Part shown: positions 32,709-41,325 of the stretch, piece after piece
Numbering within the stretch: position 1 is the stretch's first letter
Layout of the letters: every line of letters starts with the position of its first letter
Assembly: GCF_026314945.1 (NCBI RefSeq)
Contig: NZ_CP111121.1
Coordinates: 2,976,001 to 3,040,000 of the forward strand
Direction: 5' to 3'
Source of the DNA: Chryseobacterium fluminis
GTDB taxonomy: Bacteria; Bacteroidota; Bacteroidia; Flavobacteriales; Weeksellaceae
Length of the DNA: 64,000 nucleotides
Made by a program: the position numbers and the translations under genes
Notes under the pieces: model-generated
What the model saw: only the letters and a program-made list of their open reading frames with translations
Told to the model about the DNA's origin: nothing
The model's database searches: none

Positions 32709-33860
32709 ATGGACAATCAATCAGTTAATAGCCAAAAACCAAAAACCATCCGCGTCTTATTATCAGGCGGAGGGACAGGAGGTCATATCTTCCCTGCCAT
32801 TGCTATTGCTGACGAGATCAGAAGGAGATTTCCTGATGCAGAATTTTTGTTCATCGGGGCTAACGGAAAAATGGAAATGGAAAAGGTTCCGCAGGCAGGC
32901 TACAGGATCGAAGGAATAGAAATCGCAGGAATAGACAGAGGAAATATGGTTTCAAATTTGGGTCTGCCTTTCAAAATCCTAAAAAGTTTATCTAAATCTA
33001 AAAAGATCATTAAAGCTTTTGCTCCGGATTTTGCCGTGGGAACAGGAGGCTTTGCGAGCGGGCCGGCTTTGTATGAAGCATCCAAAATGGGAATTCCTAT
33101 TTTTATTCAGGAGCAGAATGCACATGCCGGAGTAACGAATAAAATTTTAAGTAAAAAAGCACAAGCCGTGTTTACAGCCTACCCGAAAGTGGAGGGTTTT
33201 CCGGCTGAAAAAATAAAATTTCTGGGTAATCCGATCCGTGAGAATATTATCTCAGGAATGCAGGATACTACTCAGGCAAAAGAGAAAATGGGCCTTGATA
33301 AGGACAGACTGACGATTTTATCTGTCGGCGGATCTTTAGGCTCAAGAACACTAAATAACGGCTGGAAAGACAATCTTGAAAACCTTAAAGAAAAAGGCTA
33401 TCAGCTGATCTGGCAGACGGGAAAACTGGATTATAAGGATATTGTTGACCACTGTCAGTCGCCGGATGCTGGAACTGGCCCACAGGGAACAGCCAACAGC
33501 CAGATACAGATCAGGGAATTCATCAAAGATATGGAGACAGCGTATTCTGCAGCAGATGTGATCGTTTCAAGAGCCGGAGCAATTGCCATTTCAGAGCTGG
33601 CAGTAGCCCGGAAGCCGGTTTTATTGGTTCCTTTTCCTTTTGCGGCAGAAGACCACCAGACAAAAAATGCGATGAATCTGGTTAATAAAAACGCAGCCAG
33701 AATGGTAAAAGACTCTGAAATGCAGGAAAAATTCTGGGATACACTTTCAGAAATCTGTGAAGACGAAAATATAAGAGAAGAAATGTCTGTCAATCTGAAA
33801 TATTTTGCCAAACCGGATGCGGCAAAAGATATTGTGGACGAGATATTTGATAAAGTGTAA
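32709..33860 (+). CDS. murG: UDP-GlcNAc:lipid I GlcNAc transferase MurG
   Basis: 383 residues. GT-B glycosyltransferase at the inner face of the membrane that makes lipid II. The glycine-rich loops LLSGGGTGGHIFPAIAIADE (N-domain) and SVGGSLGSRTLN (C-domain), the AVGTGGFASGP turn, the QEQNAHAGVTNKILSK stretch and the donor-site SRAGAIAISELAVARKPVLL then VPFPFAAEDHQ are all present. It ends at a spacer of TAC-AAAGTA words. Confidence 0.96.
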   Translation: MDNQSVNSQKPKTIRVLLSGGGTGGHIFPAIAIADEIRRRFPDAEFLFIGANGKMEMEKVPQAGYRIEGIEIAGIDRGNMVSNLGLPFKILKSLSKSKKIIKAFAPDFAVGTGGFASGPALYEASKMGIPIFIQEQNAHAGVTNKILSKKAQAVFTAYPKVEGFPAEKIKFLGNPIRENIISGMQDTTQAKEKMGLDKDRLTILSVGGSLGSRTLNNGWKDNLENLKEKGYQLIWQTGKLDYKDIVDHCQSPDAGTGPQGTANSQIQIREFIKDMETAYSAADVIVSRAGAIAISELAVARKPVLLVPFPFAAEDHQTKNAMNLVNKNAARMVKDSEMQEKFWDTLSEICEDENIREEMSVNLKYFAKPDAAKDIVDEIFDKV

Positions 33861-33975
<115 letters not shown>

Positions 33976-33985
33976 GACAATAAAA

Positions 33986-35353
33986 ATGAACAATTTAGAA
34001 ACATATCAAAATTTTTACTTCGTGGGAATCGGAGGTATTGGAATGAGTGCTCTTGCACGCTATTTCCATGCTTCGGGCAAAAAAGTATTGGGCTATGACA
34101 AAACCAATACCAAATTAACTGCAGCTCTGATCAACGAGGGAATTGATATTGTTTTTGAAGATACCATAGACGGGAGAATTACTTTATTACAGAAAGAAAA
34201 TACATTGGTCATTTATACCCCGGCCATTAAAAAACTTGACATCCTAGATTTTTTTAATGACCATCAGTTTGAAGTATTAAAGCGTGCCAAAGTATTAGGA
34301 TTAATTACTGAAAATACAGATTGTATTGCCGTTGCCGGAACCCACGGAAAGACCACAACCTCTACCCTCGTGGCACATCTTTGTAAGGAGTCCGATCTGC
34401 CTTTTTCATGCTTCTTGGGAGGCATTTCAGAAAATTTCAGGTCCAATTTTCTATATAACGGTTCGCAATATTCTGTAGTGGAAGCAGATGAATATGACAG
34501 AAGTTTCCTGAACCTTTCTCCGGATTGGGCAGTCATTACTTCTACGGATGCTGATCATCTTGATATATATGGGGATAAAAATACCATTGAAGAAGGATTT
34601 AGGCAATTTGCAGCGCTTGTTCCGGATAATCAGCATCTATTTGTAAGAAAAGGAATTGACATCGGTAGACCTCATATCACCTATGCCGTGAATGAGGTGG
34701 CAGATTACTACTCCGATAACCTCAGAATGGAGGATGATAAAATTTATTTTGATTTCCATACACCCACCGAAACTGTTAAGGATTTTATCTGGGAAACACC
34801 GGGAATTCATAATGTAGAAAATGCAACGGTGGCCCTTGCCATTTTAAACAATTTAGGAGTAGATTTTGAAACTTTAAAAAAGGCAATTGCCCATTTTAAA
34901 GGAATCAAAAGAAGATATACCAAGCACAGATATCAGAACGGTAAAATTTACATTGATGATTACGCTCACCATCCTACAGAAATAAATGCGGTGATAAGCT
35001 CGATCCGGACCTTTTACCCTGATAAGAAGTTACTGGTGGTTTTTCAGCCTCATCTTTTCAGCAGAACGAGAGATTTTGCAGATGGATTTGCTGAGAGTCT
35101 GAATCACGCTGATGAGTTAATCCTGCTTGATATATACCCGGCAAGAGAACTTCAGGAAAATTTTGAAGGAATAACCTCAGAATGGCTGTTGGAAAAAGTG
35201 ACATTAAGTAAAAAAGAAGCATCCACTTTAGCTGATGCGTTTAAGAAGATAAAAGAAAAAGATTTTGATATCCTCCTTACAGTAGGCGCAGGAAACGTCG
35301 ATACGCTATATGACCCTGTCTGTGAGTGGTTACAACCTTTACAAAGTACATGA
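33986..35353 (+). CDS. murC: UDP-MurNAc:L-alanine ligase MurC
   Basis: 455 residues. First amino-acid ligase of the muropeptide pathway (cytoplasm). Visible are the N-terminal FVGIGGIGMSALARYFHASG, the P-loop AVAGTHGKTTTSTLVAHL, SVVEADEYDRSFL, STDADHLDIYG, HNVENATVALAIL and the DDYAHHPTEI and VFQPHLFSRTRDF motifs of the C-terminal domain. It is followed by an 87-bp AT-rich spacer and ftsQ. Confidence 0.96.
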   Translation: MNNLETYQNFYFVGIGGIGMSALARYFHASGKKVLGYDKTNTKLTAALINEGIDIVFEDTIDGRITLLQKENTLVIYTPAIKKLDILDFFNDHQFEVLKRAKVLGLITENTDCIAVAGTHGKTTTSTLVAHLCKESDLPFSCFLGGISENFRSNFLYNGSQYSVVEADEYDRSFLNLSPDWAVITSTDADHLDIYGDKNTIEEGFRQFAALVPDNQHLFVRKGIDIGRPHITYAVNEVADYYSDNLRMEDDKIYFDFHTPTETVKDFIWETPGIHNVENATVALAILNNLGVDFETLKKAIAHFKGIKRRYTKHRYQNGKIYIDDYAHHPTEINAVISSIRTFYPDKKLLVVFQPHLFSRTRDFADGFAESLNHADELILLDIYPARELQENFEGITSEWLLEKVTLSKKEASTLADAFKKIKEKDFDILLTVGAGNVDTLYDPVCEWLQPLQST

Positions 35354-35437
35354 TAAAATGTATTTTGAATAAAAAGTAAAAAATAATAATTTAATACATC
35401 AAAATATTGTACTTTTTACATTAGACATCGTACAAAA
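35354..35437. repeat. AT-rich inverted words in the murC-ftsQ spacer
   Basis: GTACATGATAAAATGTATTT and similar words on the left face ATACATCAAAATATTGTACT and TTTTTACATTAGACATCGTA on the right. It has the same TAC/GTA vocabulary as the murG-murC spacer. Confidence 0.45.
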
Positions 35438-35440
35438 ATT

Positions 35441-36388
35441 ATGAAGAATAAATACAGAATATTAAAAATTGCGGTTACCGTCATCCTCCTAGGATTTCTG
35501 TTGAGTTTCTCATTGAAGAGGTTCAACAGCCAGAAGATTACGGACCAGAAGATTTCTGTAAAAATGAACGAAAAAACACAGGTCTATTTTGTTGATGAAA
35601 AAGATATCCGGGAAATTGTAAAAAAAGAAAACCCGTCAGAAAAAATAGGTGATCTCGACATTCCTGCTTTAGAAAAGAAAATTAATGCATTACCTGCTAT
35701 TGACAGTGCCAATGTATATTTGAACTTAAACGGAAAATTAAATTTAGATATAAAACAGAGAGTTCCTGTTTTCAGGCTCAATAAAGACGGCAGAGACTTT
35801 TACGTCGATGAAAAGGGAATTGAGTTTCCCATTTCCAAAACCTATTCACATCCGTGTATGCTGGTGACCGGGAATGTGAAGAAAGATGAATATGAAAAAC
35901 TGGCAGAGCTGGTTGAAAAAATCGATAAAGATGACTTCAGTAAGAAATATTTTATCGGAATATCCAAAGATAACAATGGAGATTATAATCTTCTGACCAG
36001 TGAAGGAAATTATAAGGTAGAATTGGGAGATTTAGATCATATAGACTTAAAAGTAAAAGGCTTTAAGGCATTTGTAGAGAAATACCTTGTATATCAGGAT
36101 CCTCAGAAATATAATATGGTCTCTATAAAATATCAGAACCAGATTGTAGCTACTTTAAATCCTTATTTCAAAGAAAACGACAGTATTTTAAAAGCAGGGA
36201 ATAAAATACTGGCAAAGCCTCCTACTCCTGTAATGGTCAAGAAAACAGAAGTAAAAAAGGAAATTAAGAAAACACCTTCAAAAGAAAGTAAAAATACAAA
36301 AACACTAACCAGACCCAAGGACTCAAAAAAAACAGAGAAACAGACGGCATCAAAACCGAAAACAAAAGCAAAAGTTAAAATAGAATAA
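35441..36388 (+). CDS. ftsQ: Cell division protein FtsQ/DivIB-like
   Basis: 315 residues. Short cytoplasmic tail, one membrane helix (about 10-28; VTVILLGFLLSFSL), a POTRA-like and beta domain in the periplasm (VDEKDIREIV, IDSANVYLNLNGKLNLDIKQ then RVPVFRLN, FYVDEKGIEFPISKTY), and an unusual very basic, low-complexity C-terminal tail of about 55 residues rich in Lys/Thr/Pro (KKEIKKTPSKESKNTKTLTR). Position between murC and ftsA supports the call. It bridges FtsL/FtsI to the Z ring. Confidence 0.9.
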   Translation: MKNKYRILKIAVTVILLGFLLSFSLKRFNSQKITDQKISVKMNEKTQVYFVDEKDIREIVKKENPSEKIGDLDIPALEKKINALPAIDSANVYLNLNGKLNLDIKQRVPVFRLNKDGRDFYVDEKGIEFPISKTYSHPCMLVTGNVKKDEYEKLAELVEKIDKDDFSKKYFIGISKDNNGDYNLLTSEGNYKVELGDLDHIDLKVKGFKAFVEKYLVYQDPQKYNMVSIKYQNQIVATLNPYFKENDSILKAGNKILAKPPTPVMVKKTEVKKEIKKTPSKESKNTKTLTRPKDSKKTEKQTASKPKTKAKVKIE

Positions 36389-36482
36389 CGAAGGGCGTCC
36401 TAGCGGACTGATAGATGGATAATCTTATTTAACTTTACATTAAAACAGGGATCAACAGAAAAAAATCAAATCGAAATAAAAA

Positions 36483-37868
36483 ATGGATAATCAAGAGTAT
36501 TCAGTAGGTCTGGACATCGGGACAACAAAGATTGTTGCGATAGTCGGAAGGAGGAATGCACACGGGAAAATAGAGGTTCTCGGTGTAGGAAAGGCGAAAA
36601 GTCTTGGGGTTCACAAAGGTATCGTGAATAATATTTCACAGACCATTAATTCAATCAAAGCAGCTGTGTCCGAGGCACAGTCAAGCGCAGGAGTGCCCAT
36701 CCGTAAAGTTACGGTAGGAATTGCAGGAAAACATATCCGTTCTTTGCAGCATTCTGATTATATTATGCGTGAACATCCCGATAAATTCATCACGGACGAC
36801 GACATTGAAGCATTGAAAGATCAGGTGAAAAAGCTGGTCATGCTTCCTGGAGAAGAAATTATTCACGTTCTGCCACAAGAATACAAGGTGGATTCGGAAG
36901 GTGAAATACAAGAACCCGTTGGAATGCACGGAAAACGTCTGGAAGCTAATTTCCACGTCGTGGTAGGCCAAATGGGAAGCATCCGAAACATCGCCAGATG
37001 TGTAAGAGAAGCTGGATTAGAAATGGAAGCCCTCACTTTAGAGCCTCTGGCATCATCTGAAGCGGTACTTACAAAAGAAGAAAAAGAAGCCGGCGTTGCC
37101 ATTGTAGACATCGGCGGTGGTACCACCGATATTGCCATCTTTAAAGATAATATCATCCGCCATACCTGTGTTATTCCTTACGGAGGAGGAATTATTACAG
37201 AGGATATCAAAGAAGGCTGTTCAATTATTGAAAAACATGCGGAACAACTCAAAGTAAAATTCGGTTCTGCGGTTCCTGAGCTTGAAAAAGACAGTACCTA
37301 TGTTACGATTCCAGGACTTCACGGAAGACCGGATAAAGAAATTTCCTTAAAAACTCTGGCACAGATCATCAATGCAAGAGTAGAGGAAATTCTGGAAATG
37401 GTCAATACCGAATTAAAAGCGTACGGCGCTTTTGAACAGAAGAAAAAACTGATTGCCGGGATCGTTCTGACAGGTGGTGGTTCAAATCTGAAGCACCTCC
37501 GACAGCTTGCCAACTATACTACAGGTTTCGACAGCAGAATCGGTTTTGCCAATGAATATATTGCCAATGATAAAAATCAGTATCTTAAAGGTCCTGAATT
37601 TGCTACTTCTATAGGATTATTAATGGAAAGTTTAAAAATTAGAGATAAAAAACTTATTATTGTAGAAGAGGAAGTTGTTCAGGAAAAATCCGAGCAGGAG
37701 ACTGTAAATAGTGCTGCTCCTGCAGAAACCGTTCAGCCGATACACGCTGCTCCGGTACAGGAGCCGGAAATGGTCAGCGAACAGCAACAAGTTAAAAAAG
37801 CAGCAAGACTGACATTCGGTCAGTCGCTGATGGAAAAAGTAAAAAAATTCTTTGAAGAAGTAGAGTAA
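36483..37868 (+). CDS. ftsA: Cell division actin-like ATPase FtsA
   Basis: 461 residues. Actin-fold protein that tethers FtsZ to the membrane. The phosphate-1 loop GLDIGTTKIVAIVGRR, the SHS2 (1C) domain region, phosphate-2 VAIVDIGGGTTDIAIFKDN and the adenosine motif GIVLTGGGSNLKHL are visible. The C-terminus ends in an amphipathic helix (LTFGQSLMEKVKKFFEEVE) after a Gln/Glu-rich linker; this is the membrane-targeting sequence. ftsZ follows with an 82-bp spacer. Confidence 0.96.
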   Translation: MDNQEYSVGLDIGTTKIVAIVGRRNAHGKIEVLGVGKAKSLGVHKGIVNNISQTINSIKAAVSEAQSSAGVPIRKVTVGIAGKHIRSLQHSDYIMREHPDKFITDDDIEALKDQVKKLVMLPGEEIIHVLPQEYKVDSEGEIQEPVGMHGKRLEANFHVVVGQMGSIRNIARCVREAGLEMEALTLEPLASSEAVLTKEEKEAGVAIVDIGGGTTDIAIFKDNIIRHTCVIPYGGGIITEDIKEGCSIIEKHAEQLKVKFGSAVPELEKDSTYVTIPGLHGRPDKEISLKTLAQIINARVEEILEMVNTELKAYGAFEQKKKLIAGIVLTGGGSNLKHLRQLANYTTGFDSRIGFANEYIANDKNQYLKGPEFATSIGLLMESLKIRDKKLIIVEEEVVQEKSEQETVNSAAPAETVQPIHAAPVQEPEMVSEQQQVKKAARLTFGQSLMEKVKKFFEEVE

Positions 37869-37950
37869 AATTATAATGATGAATGATAATCGATAAATGA
37901 CTTTCTTATCCATTATCATAAGTCGGTTATCAATTATTAAAAATATAAGC
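37869..37950. repeat. AT-rich imperfect palindrome in the ftsA-ftsZ spacer
   Basis: AATGATGAATGATAATCGAT near 37876 faces CATTATCATAAGTCGGTTAT near 37912; both are made of GATAAT/ATTATC words. An in-frame ATG at 37897 inside this spacer is not taken as the ftsZ start. Confidence 0.5.
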
Positions 37951-39846
37951 ATGGAAAATATAGGAACACAGGGATTTTCATTTGATTTGCCAAAAGGGAA
38001 TTCATCCATCATCAAAGTAATCGGTGTAGGAGGTGGTGGAAACAACGCCCTGAAACACATGTATGAGAAAGGGATACACGGAGTAGATTTCGTTATTTGT
38101 AATACGGATGCTCAAACGTTGGACAATAACCCGGTTGCCAATAAGGTACAGCTGGGAACTACGATCACAGAAGGTCTTGGAGCAGGTGCCGATCCGGAAG
38201 TGGGCGAAAAATCGGCAATCGAAAGCATCGAAGATATTAAGGCAGCCATGGGGCAAAACACCAAGATGGTTTTCATTACCGCCGGAATGGGTGGCGGAAC
38301 CGGTACGGGTGCAGCTCCTGTCATTGCTAAAGTAGCCAAAGACATGGGTATTTTAACCGTAGGTATTGTGACTGTTCCTTTTAGTTTTGAAGGTAAAAGA
38401 AGATTAGAGCAGGCCGAAAACGGTCTTGATAAATTAAGAAATAATGTTGATTCTTTAATTGTTATTAATAATGACAAATTAAGACAGCAGTTTGGAAACC
38501 TTGGTTTTAAACAGGGATTCTCCAAAGCTGATGAGGTATTAACCAATGCTGCCAAAGGAATGGCGGAAGTGATTACCGGTTATTTCGATGTAAACATTGA
38601 CTTCAGGGACGCGAAATCTGTCCTTCAGAATTCGGGTACAGCACTGATGTCTACAGGGACGGCTTCCGGTGAAAATAAAGCAGAAGAAGCGGTAAGGAAA
38701 GCACTGGATTCTCCGTTGTTGAACGATAATAAAATTACGGGCGCTAAAAACGTGCTGTTGCTGATCAGAAGTGGTGCCGAAGAAGTAACCATGGATGAGA
38801 TCGGTATCATCATGGATCATATCCAGAAAGAAGCAGGACATACTGCTGATATTATTTTCGGGGTGGGTGCTGATGACGAATTAGGGGATGCAGTAAGTGT
38901 TCTTGTTATCGCAACAGGTTTTTCAAACGAAGACAAGAAATTTGCAGGACCTACAGAAAAAATAAAAATCAGCCTTAACGACAGTTTGGATACTCCGAAA
39001 GAATCTCCTTTTAAAACGAGAGAAGAAAGAGGATCTGCTGCTCCTGAATACAACTATAATTTCGGAGATAAAAACCACTTCAGACTGGATGATGAGGACA
39101 ATGAAAGCCCTCAGTTTGGCATGACGTCCACTGAAAAAAAAATGATTATTGACAGTGAAGAGAAAAAAACGGAAGTAAGATTCTCTGATAACGAAGAAGA
39201 TACCCCTTCTCATCACTGGAGAAATGAAGAAGAACACGAGGAGTCTTACAGTCTGTTTTCTTCAGAAGATGACAGTGAAGATCCGAATGATCTGGAAATT
39301 CAGTCTTTTTCATTTGATTTCGAGAAAAAAGAAGAGCCGCGGACAGAACAAACGCCGAATAATACTTTTTCAGAATCGAAACCTGTTGAATTCAGTTTCT
39401 TTGTGAATGACTCTGTCAATGAGCCTAAATCAGATTACGGACAGCCCAAAGCAGAGTTTCAGGTACCAGCCAATACAGCAGTTCAGATTACTGAAGAAAC
39501 GACTCAGAAGATTGAGACCTTTTATCAGGAAGAGACCAGAACTACTATTGAAAACAAAAGAGAAACTGAAACGCCCCAGCCGGCAGATTCAGAATTTACC
39601 TTTGTTAACAAAACGGTAGATCAGGAAAGAATTATCGAAAGAAGAAATAAACTGAAGGAATTCAACTCGCGCTATCAGAGCTTTGACAGCACCAGCGAAT
39701 TCGAATCTGTGCCTGCATTCAAAAGAAAGAATATTTCTATCGACGGAAACAATGCTTCAGAACAAAACATCAATACCTATCTGTCTGATAACAACGGAAA
39801 CATGCAGATCAGAGAGAACAGATTTTTAAATAAAGACGTAGACTAA
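37951..39846 (+). CDS. ftsZ: Cell division tubulin homologue FtsZ (long form)
   Basis: 631 residues, counting from the ATG at 37951, which directly precedes the conserved FSFDLPKGNSSIIKVIGVGG. The GTPase core (about 15-330) has GVGGGGNN, the tubulin signature GGGTGTGAAP and the T7 catalytic loop NIDFRDAKSVL. A disordered acidic linker of about 230 residues follows. The conserved C-terminal peptide that binds FtsA appears to be FESVPAFKRKNI (near 595), but about 35 further residues follow it, ending in NRFLNKDVD. Bacteroidota FtsZ tails are generally long. Confidence 0.95.
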   Translation: MENIGTQGFSFDLPKGNSSIIKVIGVGGGGNNALKHMYEKGIHGVDFVICNTDAQTLDNNPVANKVQLGTTITEGLGAGADPEVGEKSAIESIEDIKAAMGQNTKMVFITAGMGGGTGTGAAPVIAKVAKDMGILTVGIVTVPFSFEGKRRLEQAENGLDKLRNNVDSLIVINNDKLRQQFGNLGFKQGFSKADEVLTNAAKGMAEVITGYFDVNIDFRDAKSVLQNSGTALMSTGTASGENKAEEAVRKALDSPLLNDNKITGAKNVLLLIRSGAEEVTMDEIGIIMDHIQKEAGHTADIIFGVGADDELGDAVSVLVIATGFSNEDKKFAGPTEKIKISLNDSLDTPKESPFKTREERGSAAPEYNYNFGDKNHFRLDDEDNESPQFGMTSTEKKMIIDSEEKKTEVRFSDNEEDTPSHHWRNEEEHEESYSLFSSEDDSEDPNDLEIQSFSFDFEKKEEPRTEQTPNNTFSESKPVEFSFFVNDSVNEPKSDYGQPKAEFQVPANTAVQITEETTQKIETFYQEETRTTIENKRETETPQPADSEFTFVNKTVDQERIIERRNKLKEFNSRYQSFDSTSEFESVPAFKRKNISIDGNNASEQNINTYLSDNNGNMQIRENRFLNKDVD

Positions 39847-39963
39847 ATTAATTTGAAAATGATATAATTTGAGAATTTGAAAGTTAACCGTATACATCAG
39901 GAACAGGTTATACCACTTTATAAATTTCAAATTGTCTCATTTTCAAATTTTCAAATCATAATT
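39847..39963. repeat. AT-rich imperfect palindrome in the ftsZ-yqeY spacer
   Basis: AATTTGAAAATGATATAATT on the left (about 39850) faces TTTCAAATTGTCTCATTTTC and AAATTTTCAAAT on the right (39925-39957). The in-frame ATG at 39877 within it is unlikely to be the gene start. Confidence 0.55.
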
Positions 39964-40410
39964 ATGAGTTTAGAAAATACCATAAGTGAAGCCATAAAAA
40001 CGGCAATGCGGGCAAAAGATAGAGTCGCTTTGGATTCCCTCCGCGCTGTAAAGTCACAGATATTACTACTGAAAACCGAAGCACGTGGCGCTGAAGTTTC
40101 TACAGAGCAGGAAATTGCTATCGTTCAGAGAATGATAAAGCAACGTAAAGATTCCTATGAGCAGTTTACTGCGCAGGGCAGAAATGATCTTGCTGAAGTA
40201 GAGGAAGCCCAGATGAAGGTCATCGAACAGTTTTTACCGAAACAGCTTTCTCCGGAAGAACTGGAGGATGAAATGAAAAAGATCATCGCTGATACAGGAG
40301 CGGAATCGATCAAAGACCTTGGAAAAGTAATGGGAATTGCTTCCAAAACTTTTGCAGGTAAATCTGACGGTAAAAGTATTTCAGAAATGGCCAAGAAATT
40401 ACTTTCATAA
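39964..40410 (+). CDS. yqeY: GatB/YqeY-domain protein
   Basis: 148 residues from the ATG at 39964, the usual length of stand-alone YqeY proteins; this start is at the conserved SLENTISEAIKTAMRAKDRV then AL. The family is helical and related to the tail of the GatB amidotransferase subunit; its exact role is unknown, though tRNA-linked functions are suspected. LRAVKSQILLLKTEARG, EEAQMKVIEQFLPKQLS and KDLGKVMGIASKTFAGKSDG are characteristic. It closes the dcw run. Confidence 0.93.
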   Translation: MSLENTISEAIKTAMRAKDRVALDSLRAVKSQILLLKTEARGAEVSTEQEIAIVQRMIKQRKDSYEQFTAQGRNDLAEVEEAQMKVIEQFLPKQLSPEELEDEMKKIIADTGAESIKDLGKVMGIASKTFAGKSDGKSISEMAKKLLS

Positions 40411-40505
40411 TGAGATTCGGGGTAAGGGATTAAGTTCTGCTCCCTAGCCTAATTCAGCTTAACTACCATACGGATATTCATCCTTTGCATATCGATTTGA
40501 TTAAA

Positions 40506-40535
40506 GAAGCCCGGAACATCTATGTTCCGGGCTTC
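40506..40535. terminator. Bidirectional terminator at the end of the dcw run
   Basis: Perfect 14-bp arms GAAGCCCGGAACAT / ATGTTCCGGGCTTC around a 2-base centre, followed by ATTTTATC. Confidence 0.8.
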
Positions 40536-40780
40536 ATTTTATCTTACTCCCATATCATCTGTTCAGACGGAATCTAATGTTTCAATGGGTTCAGAAGGTT
40601 GTAAATGTTTTTCTCATATTGTTTGTCTTCAGAATCATTTCAAATTTAACAAAATTATTCCTATATACCTGTTTTTAATTTAGATATTACAGCATATATT
40701 TAAATTATTAATATTCTTTCCATCTTATTTTCTTAATCACCTGATAGTTTTTATATATTGAACAAACGGCAGGAATTGTT

Positions 40781-40788
40781 TAACTTTG
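40781..40788 (+). promoter_or_regulatory. -7 element of the bacilliredoxin promoter
   Basis: TAACTTTG, a full match to TAnnTTTG, with TTG at 40758-40760 some 20 bp upstream as a plausible -33 element. Confidence 0.7.
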
Positions 40789-40810
40789 CATAGATTAAAA
40801 AACAAATTTT

Positions 40811-41221
40811 ATGTATCCAACAGATTTAGTAATGCCTATGAAGGCAGAGCTTACAGATAAAGGTTTCGAAGATTTAACGTCACCGGCACAGGTAGAGGAA
40901 GCTCTAAAGCAATCAGGAACAACTCTTTTAGTAATTAATTCTGTATGCGGATGTGCTGCAGGAGCTGCAAGACCGGGAGTTGTTTATTCTTTAACAGGAG
41001 ATAAAAAACCGGATCATCTAACTACTGTTTTCGCAGGTTTTGATACGGAAGCTGTTGTAGAAGCCAGAAAACATTTGGCTCCATTCCCTCCAAGCTCACC
41101 TTGTGTGGCTCTTTTCAAAGACGGAGAATTGGTTCATATGCTTGAGAGACACCATATTGAAGGAAATCCTGCAGGAGCTATTGCTGCGAATCTTCAGGCT
41201 GCTTATGATGAATATTGCTAG
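40811..41221 (+). CDS. BrxA/BrxB-family bacilliredoxin-like protein
   Basis: 136 residues, thioredoxin-like fold, cytoplasmic. The YphP/YqiW signature is visible: a Cys-x-Cys active site in NSVCGCAAGAARPG, then VFAGFDTEAVVEAR, the cis-Pro region APFPPSSPCVALFKDG and HMLERHHIEGN, with a terminal Cys. In Bacilli it removes bacillithiol from proteins; in Flavobacteriia it is common too. It has a good promoter and its own terminator, so it is a single-gene unit. Confidence 0.95.
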   Translation: MYPTDLVMPMKAELTDKGFEDLTSPAQVEEALKQSGTTLLVINSVCGCAAGAARPGVVYSLTGDKKPDHLTTVFAGFDTEAVVEARKHLAPFPPSSPCVALFKDGELVHMLERHHIEGNPAGAIAANLQAAYDEYC

Positions 41222-41241
41222 GAATAATACAGCAAAATATG

Positions 41242-41275
41242 AAACCGTTACTATTTGTAACGGTTTTTTTTATTT
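41242..41275 (+). terminator. Terminator after the bacilliredoxin gene
   Basis: 10-bp stem AAACCGTTAC / GTAACGGTTT with a TATTT loop and a long T-run. Confidence 0.9.
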
Positions 41276-41312
41276 AACAGAGTAAAAAATTCCCTGAAAA
41301 TTCAAATATTGT

Positions 41313-41320
41313 TATATTTG
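41313..41320 (+). promoter_or_regulatory. -7 element for the GH3-family gene
   Basis: TATATTTG, a full match, with only 5 bases before the ATG at 41326; the transcript is probably leaderless. Confidence 0.55.
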
Positions 41321-41325
41321 TTGAA

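Larger units (their letters stand above)
40411..40810. other. Spacer between yqeY and the bacilliredoxin gene
   Basis: 400 bases, no gene. It contains a perfect terminator palindrome (40506-40535) and the promoter of the next gene (40781-40788); the rest is AT-rich with no recognisable structure. Confidence 0.7.

Noticed and set aside
37897..37950. Upstream ATG for ftsZ
   Set aside because: The extra 18 residues are spacer-like and the palindrome lies there; conserved FtsZ sequence begins after 37951.
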